A DNA stretch of 64,000 bases. Origin: Stercorarius parasiticus. Taxonomy: Eukaryota; Chordata; Aves; Charadriiformes; Stercorariidae. This document shows positions 53,454-64,000 of this stretch, piece after piece. Made by a program: the position numbers and the translations under genes. The stretch is from the NCBI GenBank assembly GCA_013396915.1, contig VWZL01002212.1, forward strand, positions 427,182 through 491,181, written 5' to 3'. Under the pieces are notes generated by a model that worked only from the letters and a program-made list of their open reading frames with translations, made no database searches and was not told the DNA's origin. Numbering within the stretch: position 1 is the stretch's first letter; the number at the start of each line of letters is the position of its first letter.

Positions 53454-54382
53454 AGTCCAGCTTCCAAAAATTACACTTCAAGAAAGATGAATAACTAGAA
53501 TAATCACAAAATCAGCAACAGAAAGGAAAAAATAACTTCCTGCATTAAAATGAGGAAGAGATACAAAGATAGAGACAAACTAGTAGGCTTTGCAACACCT
53601 TGTGGTAATGAGCAGTGATCAAGATTAGAATGAAGAAACTCATGCCTGAAAGCTGGCCTGCTTGTTCCAAGTATAGCAGATGATCTAATAAAATATAATC
53701 TCTCCCCTAAAACCTTGCCTCTCTTAGATTTTTAATCCATTCTGAATAGAAAAACTACTGCCATTTCATTTTTCATTTGGAGATTTTAAAGATCTTCATA
53801 AAGAGGTTTACAGATATCACTAGGATTCTTGAGGTATAAAGTACGATGGACTATATCCTCAGAAAGACAAATATTCCCCGATGCTTTGACACAATCCATA
53901 TCCTGACTTAGATACTGATGTGCTATTAGATAGAGCATGGAGACAGTTAGGTGCCTCAGCATGAGACATACAGAAGGCCAACCTGCTGAGGGTGGCCAAG
54001 TGGCACTGCTGGAGATGGAGGTGCCCCTCTTCTCCCCCTCTTCCATAGCTGCTATCCTGAGCTGCAGATGGTGCTTCTCTTCTGTAATTCATAGTTATGA
54101 ACCCTCTTTGGAAGATGGACAGTTAAGCCATCCATTTCTCACAAAATACAGACGAGACCCTCTCCAACCTCCTTGGGGATCTCACTTGGGAGCTCAAATC
54201 CCAGCTTCAAATCCTTCAAATGTCTGAAGGTCTTTGGCCCCTTTTCCTCTGTACCTTGGTACAGTTCATTCTTTCTCCCCTTTCCCCCTCCAATCCAATT
54301 TAATTACTTCATAGAAACTGGAGGAGCTTCAACTGAGCGAAGGACAACCTTGGCTCTGTCCCATCACCCTTCTCAAAACTTA

Positions 54383-54510
54383 CTCTATAGCCTGGTGTTT
54401 AAGCTGCTTCCCCCATGAGGCAGAAAATGCAAATTCATATCTACTCAGGCAGAGGTGGGATTTGAAGTGGGATCTCCCAACTACTGGATGAAGGCCACTA
54501 GACCAGACTG
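54383..54510 (-). repeat. Palindromic tRNA-like repeat relic
   Basis: Read on the minus strand, the right arm starts TGGTCTAGTGG (complement of 54495-54505), an excellent match to a Pol III A box as in tRNA-Glu. About 38 bases later comes TTCAAATCCC (complement of 54457-54466), a B-box-like sequence. The left arm on the plus strand begins CTCTATAGCCTGGTGTTTAA, which is a decayed inverted copy of the same head, and CTCAGGCAGAGG lies at the centre. The whole therefore looks like two tRNA-like heads facing each other. I recognise the pattern from amniote interspersed repeats but cannot name the family. Confidence 0.45.
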
Positions 54511-55614
54511 AGCATGTCAACACCATGCTCAAAGAATAACTATAACATTAGATTGTGGAGGTGAGCCATCCATTTCTAATTTTAAAATCATGATGACAGG
54601 TCTGAGGTGCAAGACAGATGCTGAGCTGCTCAGCAATGTCAAGGCTGGAGACATTCTGGGCATGCACAGGAGCAAGCCTTGAGGCACACCAGGAACATCT
54701 TAACATTAGACACTCAGACTACACCTGGTATTCAGAGACAAGTGGTTCTGCACATATGTGATTGCAAAGATCTATATATTTTCTTATCTTTCAGTGTGTC
54801 CAAGAACCACCAGCTTCCAAATCTAGAACAGAGAGCAGCAGGCTGTAAATTGAAGAGAAATCTAGGGTACACCCATTTGGGCTTTGTAAATTAAAACCTA
54901 AACTGCTCAATAAGACCCTGGATACTATAGATACGTGGAGAACCTCGTGATGACATGAAGCTATGGTAGGAGATAGAAAATGAGCCCAAAGCTCTGCATA
55001 CCTGTGATCAAACTTTCCAAGCTGTCTCAGTCAAAGTTCTGTTTTTTTCATATGGCAGTGTACATTACCTGTGCAACTGAGCACAGTTGGGCATGAACTT
55101 GTCTGAATCCATTCCCATTCAACTTCAGGCACAAACCCTGTGGAGACCATGAATCCTACCACGAATTTTGCACAAATCTCTCTATAAAAGTAATTTTACA
55201 TTCATACAAAACGAGGTTTTTAATATCCTTTGCCAGACAGCTATTGAAATTTCATGGGTGTATGAGATGGACAGATTTTATGACCCCTTAACTAATTATT
55301 GTGCCACTACTACCCTTGGTGCTTTCTACATTTGCTGACCCCAGATCATACCTACATACCTGTCTTCACATGACTTCAGACTGAATATGACTTTCCTCTC
55401 ATATCCATTTTCATTTAACTCTGATCTGTCCCTTTTTTGAAATTCTGAGATGGTTTTCATAAAAATCTTATCTACAATCAAAGTTCTGATTCTCTTTAAT
55501 GCTCTGGGATATGGCCTTATCTCATGCTATTATTAAAAACCGAAAGCTCTTTTATACAGGTATATTTTTGACCTCTGCTCTTCTCTATTTGGAACAAAAC
55601 CTGAAGCAGCACGA

Positions 55615-55680
55615 CCAAGAATAGAAGCCACACCGCTTAGTTCCCAATTCTGCACTTTAACCACTAGATGATGCTTCCTG
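55615..55680 (-). repeat. tRNA-derived SINE head (MIR-like) relic
   Basis: The minus strand reads CATCTAGTGGTTAAAGTGCA (complement of about 55651-55670), an A-box-type sequence. About 30 bases later comes GGCTTCTATTCTTGG, close to the B-box GGTTCTATTCC. The order and spacing fit the tRNA-derived head of a CORE-SINE. The core part downstream is not clear. Confidence 0.5.
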
Positions 55681-57028
55681 TGAGTATATAAAATTTCATT
55701 TAAATGCAAAACTCTCACTGTGTTTCCTTCCGCTTATGATGTGTTAATATTATTTTTTACATCCTGCCTCTCCTTGACTTCCCTTGTCATCCTGGGCTTA
55801 GCAAATTTTCAAGGTCTGTTACAACAGTGGAGGAACGTTTATGTTGCTACTTGTCACTCAGCCTGTATGTGAAAGGTTCCCATCAAACAGCTGGGATAGT
55901 TATTACACCATAGTCAGCCCTGTTTGAACGAAGGATTCTCATGACTTTCTGTGAACAAAACTTCTGATAACACAGATATTTTAGGAAACAAGCAGAAAAC
56001 TTTCGAGGATATTTCCACCAGCCAGGCATTTGTATTACCCAAGTTCAGCACTTTCAATACGCGATGAAACGTCCCAAAGTCCTCTTTTTGCAGCCACATG
56101 TATAAACTGGGATGCATTCCACTTAAACTGAGGGCACTATATTTGTATAAACTAGTGTAAAAACAGAGTGAATCCCAGCCAATCACCATTACAGTAAAAT
56201 AAAAACAAACACTGTGGTTCTGTAGATAAAGTTACCAGGTAAGTGGATAAAGAGTTGTTGTTGGTATATTGTACTCTTCCAAGAAATTAAGACTACAAAG
56301 AAATTATAGAATAATAAGAAGCAAATAAAACGGTCAATAAAAGAGGCTATATTGCACCTCAATGTATTGCAAAAGCTTTTACCAGTAAGACTACAACTTA
56401 TTTGTGATTGACATTTCTGACTGTAGGTCATGAAGTTCTTTTCCAAGAGCAAGAGGAAAGTGAAAGAAACGTGTTATTTTCTAGAAATGCTTGGGTTCTA
56501 TTTAAAAAATCTTGTCAACCAGAAATGAGGAGTGTCTGAGTAAGAGCAACCATAATAGTCATTATCTTCTGAAAAATCAAGGTACCACAGACAATGTATT
56601 TGACCAGCAGTATGATCATAGGTTCATGTCATTTTGATCAGGAATAACATTACACTGCTAAGCTCCGAATTTGCACAGCACTTTAGTACCCAGCTTTTCA
56701 CTGAGTTGGTAAACAGCCACAGTGAATTTACTACTCGTTGCATTGACAGATGGTCAAAATTAAAATTTCTTTTCTGCAGAAAATCCTGTCCGTTCAGAAT
56801 TTGATTATGCTTTAAATCAGAAAGAATGACACTACTTCAGAATTTCCCAATAAACAAATATCTTGAAGATATTCAAGATAGATTTTAGATTCAGGAATCT
56901 AAAGCAGAAGCATTTTGGTAATGACAAAACAATTTATTTTTATATGATTGAATGGTTTTAGTTTGATGCTTTAGTAAGAAGCTTTAGATCAATTGTATCT
57001 AAATGTGTTCTAAACCACTTTAGATTAC

Positions 57029-57608
57029 TGTCATGGTTTTGGCTGAGATTGAGTTGACTTTCTTGCTGGCAGCTGGTGTGGTGCTGTGTCTTGGATTTGG
57101 GATGGGAGAGGTTTTGATGGCACACAGATGCTTTCAGTTGTTGCTAAGCTCTCAAGGCCTTTTTTCACACCACCCTGCCAGCCAGTAGGCTGGGTGTGCA
57201 CAGAAAGTTGGGAGGGGACACAGCCGGGACAGCTGACCCCAAGTGACCAAAGGGATATTCCATACCATATAGCATCATGCTCAGCATATAAAGCTGGGAG
57301 AGGAAGAAGGAAGGGGAAGACATTCAGAGTGATGGCGTTTTGTCTTCCCAAGTAACCATTACGTGTGATGGAGCCCTGCTTTCCCAGAGATGGCTGAACA
57401 CCTGCCTGCCGATGGGAAGTGGTGAATGAATTCCTTGTTAAATTTTGCTTGCATGCATGGCTTTTGCTTTACTGTCTTTATCTCAGCCCAGAAGTTTTCC
57501 TTACTTTTCCCAATTCTTCTCCCCATCCCACTGGTGGGGAGGAGTGGGGACAGAAACTGAGAGAGCGGCTGCACGGTCCTAGTTGCCAGCTGGCGTTAAA
57601 CCATGACA
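57029..57608 (+). mobile_element. Solo LTR of an avian endogenous retrovirus
   Basis: A 580-bp unit begins TGTCATGG and ends CCATGACA, a perfect 8-bp terminal inverted repeat with canonical TG...CA ends. It is flanked by ATTAC (57024-57028) and ATTAT (57609-57613), a 5-bp target-site duplication with one mismatch. Five bases fits an ERVL-type integrase. A TATAAA lies at 57287-57292; I saw no canonical AATAAA downstream of it. The text resembles a common avian LTR family (GGGACAGCTGACCC, GGGATATTCCATACCAT). No gag, pol or env sequence lies next to it, so it is a solo LTR left by recombination. Orientation is taken from the TATA box. Short open frames inside it are not genes. Confidence 0.88.
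57287..57292 (+). promoter_or_regulatory. TATA box of the solo LTR
   Basis: TATAAA inside CAGCATATAAAGCTGGG, about 258 bases from the left end of the LTR. This is the usual place for the U3 core promoter. Transcription would run rightward. Whether it is still active is unknown. Confidence 0.6.
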
Positions 57609-57859
57609 ATTATATTTCATGTCATCATAGTAATATGGTTAACATTCATATATCAGGACAAAATAAAGAACCAGCATTACTAAACCAGAAGATTTTTACA
57701 AAACTGAAATAATTATTTCTGACAGTTCTCCACAGATATCTGCACTGCATGTGTTATAAAACATTAAAATATTGACTACCCTTCATTTATTGATAAAAAA
57801 AACCCCAAACCTCCTTTCCCCTGCCCCAAAACTATTCCATTGAAAAACATGATTAGTTC

Positions 57860-57935
57860 TGGCCTCACTGAAGTGAGTGGAAGTTTTGACATTGACATCA
57901 GTGAAGTCAGAACTTTATTCATTGATTTCAGAAGG
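57860..57935 (+). repeat. Old dispersed repeat module (TTGACTTCAATGG type)
   Basis: CTCACTGAAGTGAGTGGAAG, then TTTTGACATTGACATCAGTG and CATTGATTTCAGAAGG. Inverted and direct copies of the module occur within 75 bases. It is diverged, with the same flavour as the copies at 68, 28637, 50978 and 60845. Confidence 0.4.
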
Positions 57936-58247
57936 ACTACTTGTGTACTCGAATACAGGAAAACATAAGTCCTGTATTGATCTGGAACCTTAACAGTAAA
58001 ACTTAAAGGAAAATGACCTCATCTCAGTCTCATCTGAGAGCATAGAGCAAGACTCTTAAACATAGTGCAGAGGCTAAAAGAAGCAAAAGCATTGTCCAGC
58101 CAGATTCTGAGATGATTTTCCATGAATTTACATCATCTGGAACAACAGTAAAAATGGATTACTTCAAAATCAGTATGACCAGTCCACCAATTTTAAAGTA
58201 TCTTCAACCACAGGAAAATAGTGACACGCTATTTTTACCATACAGTT

Positions 58248-58289
58248 AGAAAAAATCATTATCCTTATAGAAAAAATCATTATCCTTAT
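58248..58289 (+). repeat. 21-bp tandem duplication
   Basis: A 21-base unit (starts AGAAAAAATC, ends TTATCCTTAT) occurs twice head to tail with no mismatch, so the duplication is probably recent. Confidence 0.92.
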
Positions 58290-58967
58290 CGCATTATTAA
58301 AATCTGCATACTTATAAATAAGGTATTGATTTCTGACATTCAGGAAATATTGTTCTCAACAGTTAATAGAATAAAACTAAATCATATGGTAACACAAACA
58401 AAAGGAGAATTCACCAAATGTGGGCAAATATGCCTCAGGCACCACCTATTATTCGCACATCTGCCTACAGGGCAGATTGCTATCATCTAGCATTATCAAG
58501 AGGCTCCATATATTCTCAGGAAACAAGTACAAACACTCCCAACAAATCCTGGTGCTAAATATATGTTGCTCTGTCAACAAAACATTGCCTTCCTGGTTAT
58601 GCCTGGGAGAGAACGTTTCTTTTTTTGTGAGTTCAAAAAAAAGAAAAAGAGTAGATTCTCTTCTGCCATCCTGCATAATCCCTTGAGCAAGTGCTTTATT
58701 ACAGATTTGAAAAGCCTCATGGGGCCCTTTTGTCACAGCACAGGCGGGGCTTCATTGCCCACATATGGACTTCTTTGCCTATCTACACTCCCCACCACTT
58801 TTCTGATGGTACCTTGGAGATTAAAATTCTTTTGGATGTCCACTGTCCTGGATATAAACATGAAGCTAAAGATCCTTACATCATCTTAGGCTGATATAGC
58901 CTGAAGTGACATCCCCACTGCTGCAAATGATAAAAGACTAACAACCACCCTCATATACTTCCAAAAC

Positions 58968-58991
58968 TTTACTTTGCCAGTGCAAAGTAAA
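58968..58991. repeat. Short perfect hairpin
   Basis: TTTACTTTGC and GCAAAGTAAA form a 10-bp perfect stem with a CAGT loop. No known RNA class recognised. Confidence 0.75.
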
Positions 58992-59518
58992 AGGCAACTT
59001 AATTTTAAACAAGAGAAGTATATTTAAGAGAAAGTAGGAAACAGTATTTCAAGCATGAATCATGCAATGCAAATGACTGCAAAATGCCATTGAAATTTTC
59101 AGAATGATCACTTAAAAGCTTCTTTGTTTTCTTTAAATGAATGCTTATTTTTGGTACAGTAACTCGATATTTTTGGTATCAGTAGGTGGAATGTACTCTC
59201 TAATCTCAACTTTATATAAGTATTAGCCAGAGCTTTGCAACTACTTTAATACAAGCAGATGACTGTATTTAATACTTGCTTAGTCTCCAAAATAAATTTG
59301 CAAAGGGAGTGGAATACTCTGAAAATAATTAACGTGATAGGGAGATTTTTTTTATCTTGATGTCATTATCTGAAATTGACTAAATTAAATTTGTAATGTT
59401 AAGTAACCTGGTGCACCAGGAACTGGAACCCTACTTCCGAGGTACAGAAATATAGTAGGAAACAAAGCCCTGTCATAAAGCAGACTATCCAAGCACCCAG
59501 GGCATAAGAAAGAAGCTC

Positions 59519-59600
59519 TATTATTCATAATATTTTTATAATATATATGAATATATACATTCAATAATAATGAATATATATATTCATTTTATTATTCATA
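59519..59600. repeat. AT-rich repeat with palindrome
   Basis: Nearly pure A/T with a few C and G. The perfect 16-bp palindrome TGAATATATATATTCA lies at 59571-59586. The segment is bracketed by two copies of TATTATTCATAA (about 59519-59530 and 59590-59601), suggesting local expansion by slippage or duplication. Confidence 0.75.
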
Positions 59601-59615
59601 AGAAGCAGCCCTATT

Positions 59616-59712
59616 ATGACTCGCCCAAGAGCAACTCACCTATGTTCCCAGAGAAAATACATAACAGAGATGGAAACTGAGCAGGGATCTCCCAAGTGCC
59701 AAGGTCTTAAGT
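59616..59712 (-). repeat. MIR-like CORE-SINE relic
   Basis: On the plus strand TATGACTCGCCCAAGAGCAA, then AACAGAGATGGAAACTGAGC and AGGGATCTCCCAAGTGCC, follow the order of a reversed CORE-SINE (core AAGTGACTTGCCCAAGGTCA, then a CAGAGCTGGGAAT-type segment and the tRNA head). It is diverged but long enough to be more convincing than the other relics here. Confidence 0.5.
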
Positions 59713-60130
59713 ACAATCATCACAATGGAAAACCTGCACTGACCCTACTGGATCTATATTTGAACTACGGCAGCCAGATACAAGACAAAACAGAGATGGG
59801 GAGCAAGTAAGCATCCACTGAAATGCTAGTCTAAGAACCAACTATCTGTGTTGACAGATGTTTTTTACCATTTTGAGAATGCAATTCCACTGAAGTTCTC
59901 TAATCACCACCTAAGTATTGCTGGATATTGTTATTGAATTTGACACATTTTTAAATGTACAAATTTTATCCTACATTTACTAATTATCTCTAGAGACAGC
60001 AAAACCAAATAAGGTATTTAACAGTGATAAGAATTATTGGCCTGATAGAATGTGCAAAAGTTTCACTGGAAACTCACGGTAATGGCCAGAAGTCAACATT
60101 ACCACAAGCATAAAACTAGAGTAACTGCAA

Positions 60131-60178
60131 GGAAGGTCCCTTCCAATCTAGATGATTCTATGAATCTATGATGATTCC
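60131..60178 (+). mobile_element. CR1 3-prime tail remnant
   Basis: GGAAGGTCCCTTCCAATCTA followed by GATGATTCTATGAATCTATG matches the last approximately 45 bases of a CR1 element and its ATTCTATG tail. It is extremely truncated or decayed and carries no coding sequence. Confidence 0.75.
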
Positions 60179-60844
60179 AGGCAAATTAAGGTTCAGTAAA
60201 CATTCACATCTGTGGGTTCCTTATGGTTTTTATTAAGACAGAATGAAATGGTTAGGCACATAATTCTGTACTCCTTTTTCTTTTTTACTTCAGAGGTTTT
60301 TTTGGTTGGTTTGTTGTTTTTTTTTAAGAAGAATCTCCCTGGAGGTCTCCCAAGGTCTGAATCTATTGCTGCATTTAATCACTTTTGGTATCTTTCCTTC
60401 TTTGCAGCAATTTTGCCTGAGCACTCTTGGGACTGGTGTTGCATTACAGATTCATCAATGATTTGCTGCTTACTCTACATTATCCCACAAGTGCTGAGGC
60501 AAACAGTTCTTTGCCAGGATCAAATGATGTTCTATATTCGCCTGCAGTTTAAAATCTTGTTAATGTTGACACTTCTGATGAAAGCTCTGCAGTGAAGCTG
60601 GAATGAGTGAAACCTGCAAGCTTTGGTGACTGCCAAAGTAATGGGTACTCAGGGCACAAAGTTTTTTCCACGTCCTCTATATGGCCCCAGGGGCATCATC
60701 AACTTAGGCGACATCTTTACCAGAAACAATGCCAAATAGAACATCTAGCACCCTGACTGCGGGTGATGTTGCTGATGGATGACAGGATGACTGTTTGCTA
60801 CCCTGTTGCTAAACCAGTGTATTTGAGAGAGAACTTTGCTCTAC

Positions 60845-60905
60845 AGTCAATTAACTTTAATGGAAAGACTCCAAATTACTTCAATGATCTTTGGACCAAG
60901 CTCAG
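60845..60905 (+). repeat. Old dispersed repeat module (TTGACTTCAATGG type)
   Basis: AGTCAATTAACTTTAATGGA, then AAGACTCCAAATTACTTCAA and TGATCTTTGGACCAAGCTC. This is two half-modules plus the TTTGGATCAAGCCC-like right flank. Family name not recognised. Confidence 0.42.
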
Positions 60906-63900
60906 TAAGAACTAATTAGGTCTTGATTCCAAAGGTTAGTTGTCAGAATTATTCATGGATTTTTGTTTGTTTGTTTTTAATATTGGATGAGAGGCTCTTC
61001 TTTTAATTATTTAGAGGGACTGACATTGCTTTCAAAGTCATAAATTGCAAATACAGATGCCAGTATTAAAAAAATTAATTTCAGATAATAAGACAAGTAG
61101 AGAAATTTTGCACCCTGTGCAACTGTGGTCCACTTCAGGGGGAAGAAGGAAATACAAACTAGAGTTAGTGACACCTGTCCTGTGGTATTTACTACACTCC
61201 ACAGCCTTACCAAACCTTACATGTGTTCAACATGAGTACAGCTAGGTTTACTGACTATAGCTTCCAGTTCTGCCAACAAAATCTAGGACCGGAGCAGGAC
61301 TTTTCAGAACTCACCTCACTCCTTCTTCTTGAAACTCCTGACACAGAATAAGATTGTATGCCTGAAAAACTTACCACAGGAGAGAAGATACTTGAAGAAA
61401 GATGATGATACAGGTTCCTCATGTGGGAGTGATACCACAGCAAATGCAAATGGCTGAGCAGTCTTGGCACTTTCTAAGACTAATTTATTCTGGCACCAGA
61501 TCATCACCTGCAAATCAGATTAAGAAATGCTCAAAATCTAAAAGTCACAAATTAGACCACGGTGAATTATATGATGTCATTTATCTGATGATTTTCCTCC
61601 TATTTTTTCTTCCTTATAAATTGTCCCAGTAGGCCATGAATTTTTTTTCTTTGTATTTTCTCCATTACTAAAAATAAAATGCTAAATCATTTCTACATAT
61701 TCGTCAGTAGCTTATTGCTTTTTTAAAGGAAGTTTTCCTGGAAATTGCAGGAAGTACTTAAATTTTGAAGTATAATAAATATAGCATACTCAAATTGCAT
61801 TTATAGCATACAAGACAGGAAACAGAGACATAATTCTTCTCTATGAATTGGTCAGACAACAAAATGATTTAACTTGCAGCGCAGTCTTCAAAAAAAGACC
61901 TAAAATCTGCCTTTGGATACTAGTGTCCAATTCTCTTTGGTGCTAACAAAATGTCAAGTCATATTCTGGCAGAACATGGGCTTGCACCTTTGCTGCTGAG
62001 CTCTGAAAATCTAGCTATAGGAGAAGAGGAGAGTCTGTCTCTGTGGTATAATGAAGGGGATGACAGGGAAGACATAGCTTACACACTCACATGGTGCATA
62101 CAAAGGCAGAGAGGAAAAAGTTCTTCCTGTGAGCAGGGTCTGTTCCCTCCTTTCTCCCTGATAGGGACTAATCCCCCTGAAATACAAGGGGGGAAAAGAG
62201 GATGGTTGCTCCTCTCTCCTCCATCTCCCTCCCGCCTTGTACTTACCAAAGGCAAAAGCTCAAGTGAATTCTGGCACAGAGGTTTGGTCTGCAGAGCTGG
62301 CTTGTAGTTAACATTCTCTTGCAGAGCTATAGGTTAACTGCAGAGTTGTGGTGTACCCTGTACAAATCCAAGCTTCAGAAGCAGTGACACTGTCAACTTG
62401 AGCTAAAGCCAATGAAGGTGTGGGCGAACAGCCTTTCTGAAAATCAGTTTCTCAACAGTCTTGTAGTTGCACTGAGTAACAGTTACTCAGACTTCTAATT
62501 AATAGACCATATAAAAAATTTTGGGTTAATAAAAAGAAAAATGGGAAGAGCTCAGATGCACTAAATACCTGTGCCAATGCCTAAAGGCTCGATTATGATG
62601 TGTAAGTATCTTTGCAACTTGTGTTAAAAACAGTAACAACAGAACTGGCACTAATGTAGGTCCAGTCAATCAGAATGATCCATAATGTGTTTTTAACAAG
62701 CTGCTGTCCAACAGTTTTGACATGTTTTAAAACAAGCCATCCTGATCAGCCCCGTAGAGGCTAATGCTTCTAAGCTTAATGACTCTCCAAAGAGGAGGAG
62801 GCATAAAGATTTAGCGACTCAGTAGACATGACTGCACAGACCTCTGCAGCCAGCTTGAAAATGACAAACAATTTGTTAACAGAGAAGCTTTATTTTTATA
62901 TTATTTTTTGCCAATGAAGTGAAAACAGAGCATTGATTAAGCAATCCAAGCTGAGAATATGCTATCTGATTTGGAGAGCTTTCAGACAGGCAGCTGGTTT
63001 CAACGCTTTGAAATACAACTTCTGCTTGTTGTTCGATGCTTAAAGATACCTCTCCTAGAGCCCCAGACAGTAATTGATGTCAAGCTGACGCTGTAGTTCA
63101 CAGATGGATTTCAGTTGTGTGGGCCATGCCACATGCACAACACTTGTGTAAAAAATGCTTTTTGTCTCAAATGCCATGAACTGAGAGAAAGGATGAATAG
63201 AGCCATCAACAAAATGTTCTCCATACAAAGACTATGGCTGAAGAATAACAATAGCCCACCATGCTCTTAAGTCACCATCACCCCTTTCTTCCTCCTATCA
63301 GATGAAGTCATTGGTATAGAAATTCAGACTGAGCCCTTCACACACGATGCTACGTTTCTGCACAGCTCAGATTCTAAGCTCATTTCCTGTGAACTAACTT
63401 TATTGAAGTGACCATACGTATTCAACAGTAAATGAGAACTAGGTGTCCAGAGGTAATTAAAAATATTCATGCTTTTTTCCTTTGCAGAGAATTCAGTTTT
63501 CCAGGGGAGCTTTAAATACAAGCTTTTGGCCTGTACAGATATTAAAGTTTGAGTGACTCATATTCTCATTCCCTTGTGTAGCTACATTATTAGACTGTAT
63601 TTCCCTCAATTCATCAGAGAATAGGCTATGTCCATAGCCATAAACCAGAGATAGTGGCACGTCACGGAAGATTAGGTCCAGACAGGAAAAAAGGGCCCTA
63701 AGTAGAACAGGAGCAAGAAGCATCTGAATTATAATACTCAGAAGGCATTATGGAGCCTTTTTGGAATTAAAATGAATATGACTGTGTGGTTGAATATTTG
63801 GTTTTGAGGTGGGTTTGTTTTTATTAAAACAAACCTGCAAAAATAACGTGCTTTTCACTACAAATCTCCTAATGCACCAACAGAAAACTGCTGCAATGAA

Positions 63901-64000
63901 AAATTTTCACCTTAATCAGGTCAGTTTGTTTGAACAGACTGCTGAGTAAATACCTATGCCACATTATTTGTATTGTAGCTCTTTCTCCACAGCTAAGAAA

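Larger units (their letters stand above)
47961..57028. other. Non-coding DNA with SINE-like relics
   Basis: No gene supported. It contains a long poly-T (48984-49001), a short tandem repeat at 51874, a spaced direct repeat at 53405-53453, a palindromic tRNA-like repeat at 54383-54510 and a SINE-head relic at 55615-55680. An LTR-like stretch at 48182-48562 (TATATAAG near 48402, CAATAAACTC near 48535) could not be confirmed. The rest is unremarkable AT-rich sequence. Confidence 0.55.
57609..64000. other. Non-coding DNA, no supported gene
   Basis: AT-rich unique DNA with no supported exon. It contains relics of the dispersed module (57860, 60845), a 21-bp tandem duplication (58248), a small hairpin (58968), an AT-rich repeat beside a MIR-like relic (59519-59712) and a CR1 tail remnant (60131). 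Nothing recognisable was seen from 60910 to 64000. Confidence 0.55.

Noticed and set aside
57031..57355. Open frames on both strands inside the LTR
   Set aside because: These lie within the retroviral LTR, which is non-coding; no retroviral protein motif is present.
1..64000. CRISPR arrays, bacterial operons, terminators, riboswitches
   Set aside because: No regularly spaced identical repeats and no prokaryotic gene organisation; the repeats show a vertebrate (avian) genome.
1..64000. tRNA, 5S, U6 or other canonical RNA genes
   Set aside because: The only Pol III-like boxes found are in diverged SINE relics; no full cloverleaf or snRNA signature was recognised by eye. A tRNAscan-SE/Infernal run would be decisive.

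Overview
The window looks like non-coding chromosomal DNA from a bird. The main evidence is repeat content. There are CR1 (chicken repeat 1) LINE copies ending in the avian tail built on ATTCTATG, at 35098-36039, 36041-36120, 47597-47757 and 60131-60178. There is also a 580-bp solo LTR of avian endogenous-retrovirus type at 57029-57608. I see no operons, bacterial-style gene packing, or rRNA or tRNA genes.

No host protein-coding gene could be supported. The longest open frames (about 215, 207 and 203 codons at 26942-27589, 30664-31287 and 16001-16612) are isolated. They show no recognisable domain and are about what chance allows in 128 kb of double-strand reading. The only recognisable protein-coding homology is the C-terminal part of the CR1 reverse transcriptase ORF at 35098-35945, broken by frame changes. 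The window is therefore an intergenic stretch (gene desert) or part of a large intron. The sequence alone cannot decide which.

Layout. 1-16600: unique-looking DNA with small microsatellites and one old repeat-like module near the left edge. 16601-28560: more unique DNA, with several AT-rich, motif-dense blocks (18000-18250, 24780-24960, 27840-27930, 28380-28560) that look like conserved non-coding elements. 28637-35097: quiet DNA. 35098-36120: a frame-broken CR1 copy followed directly by a second, different CR1 3-prime tail. 36121-47370: quiet DNA with the densest enhancer-like block (37240-37560). 47370-47960: an old CR1 on the minus strand interrupted by a younger CR1. 48000-57028: unique DNA with relics of tRNA-derived SINE-like repeats, including a palindromic one. 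57029-57608: the solo LTR. 57609-64000: unique DNA with further relics and an AT-rich repeat.

I did not find a convincing new biological system. The items most worth a second look are the candidate conserved non-coding blocks, a short near-palindromic module built around TTGACTTCAATGG that recurs in diverged form at five or more places, the palindromic tRNA-like repeat near 54.4 kb, and the nested or adjacent CR1 insertions. All family assignments come from pattern recognition by eye; no alignment or database search was possible.
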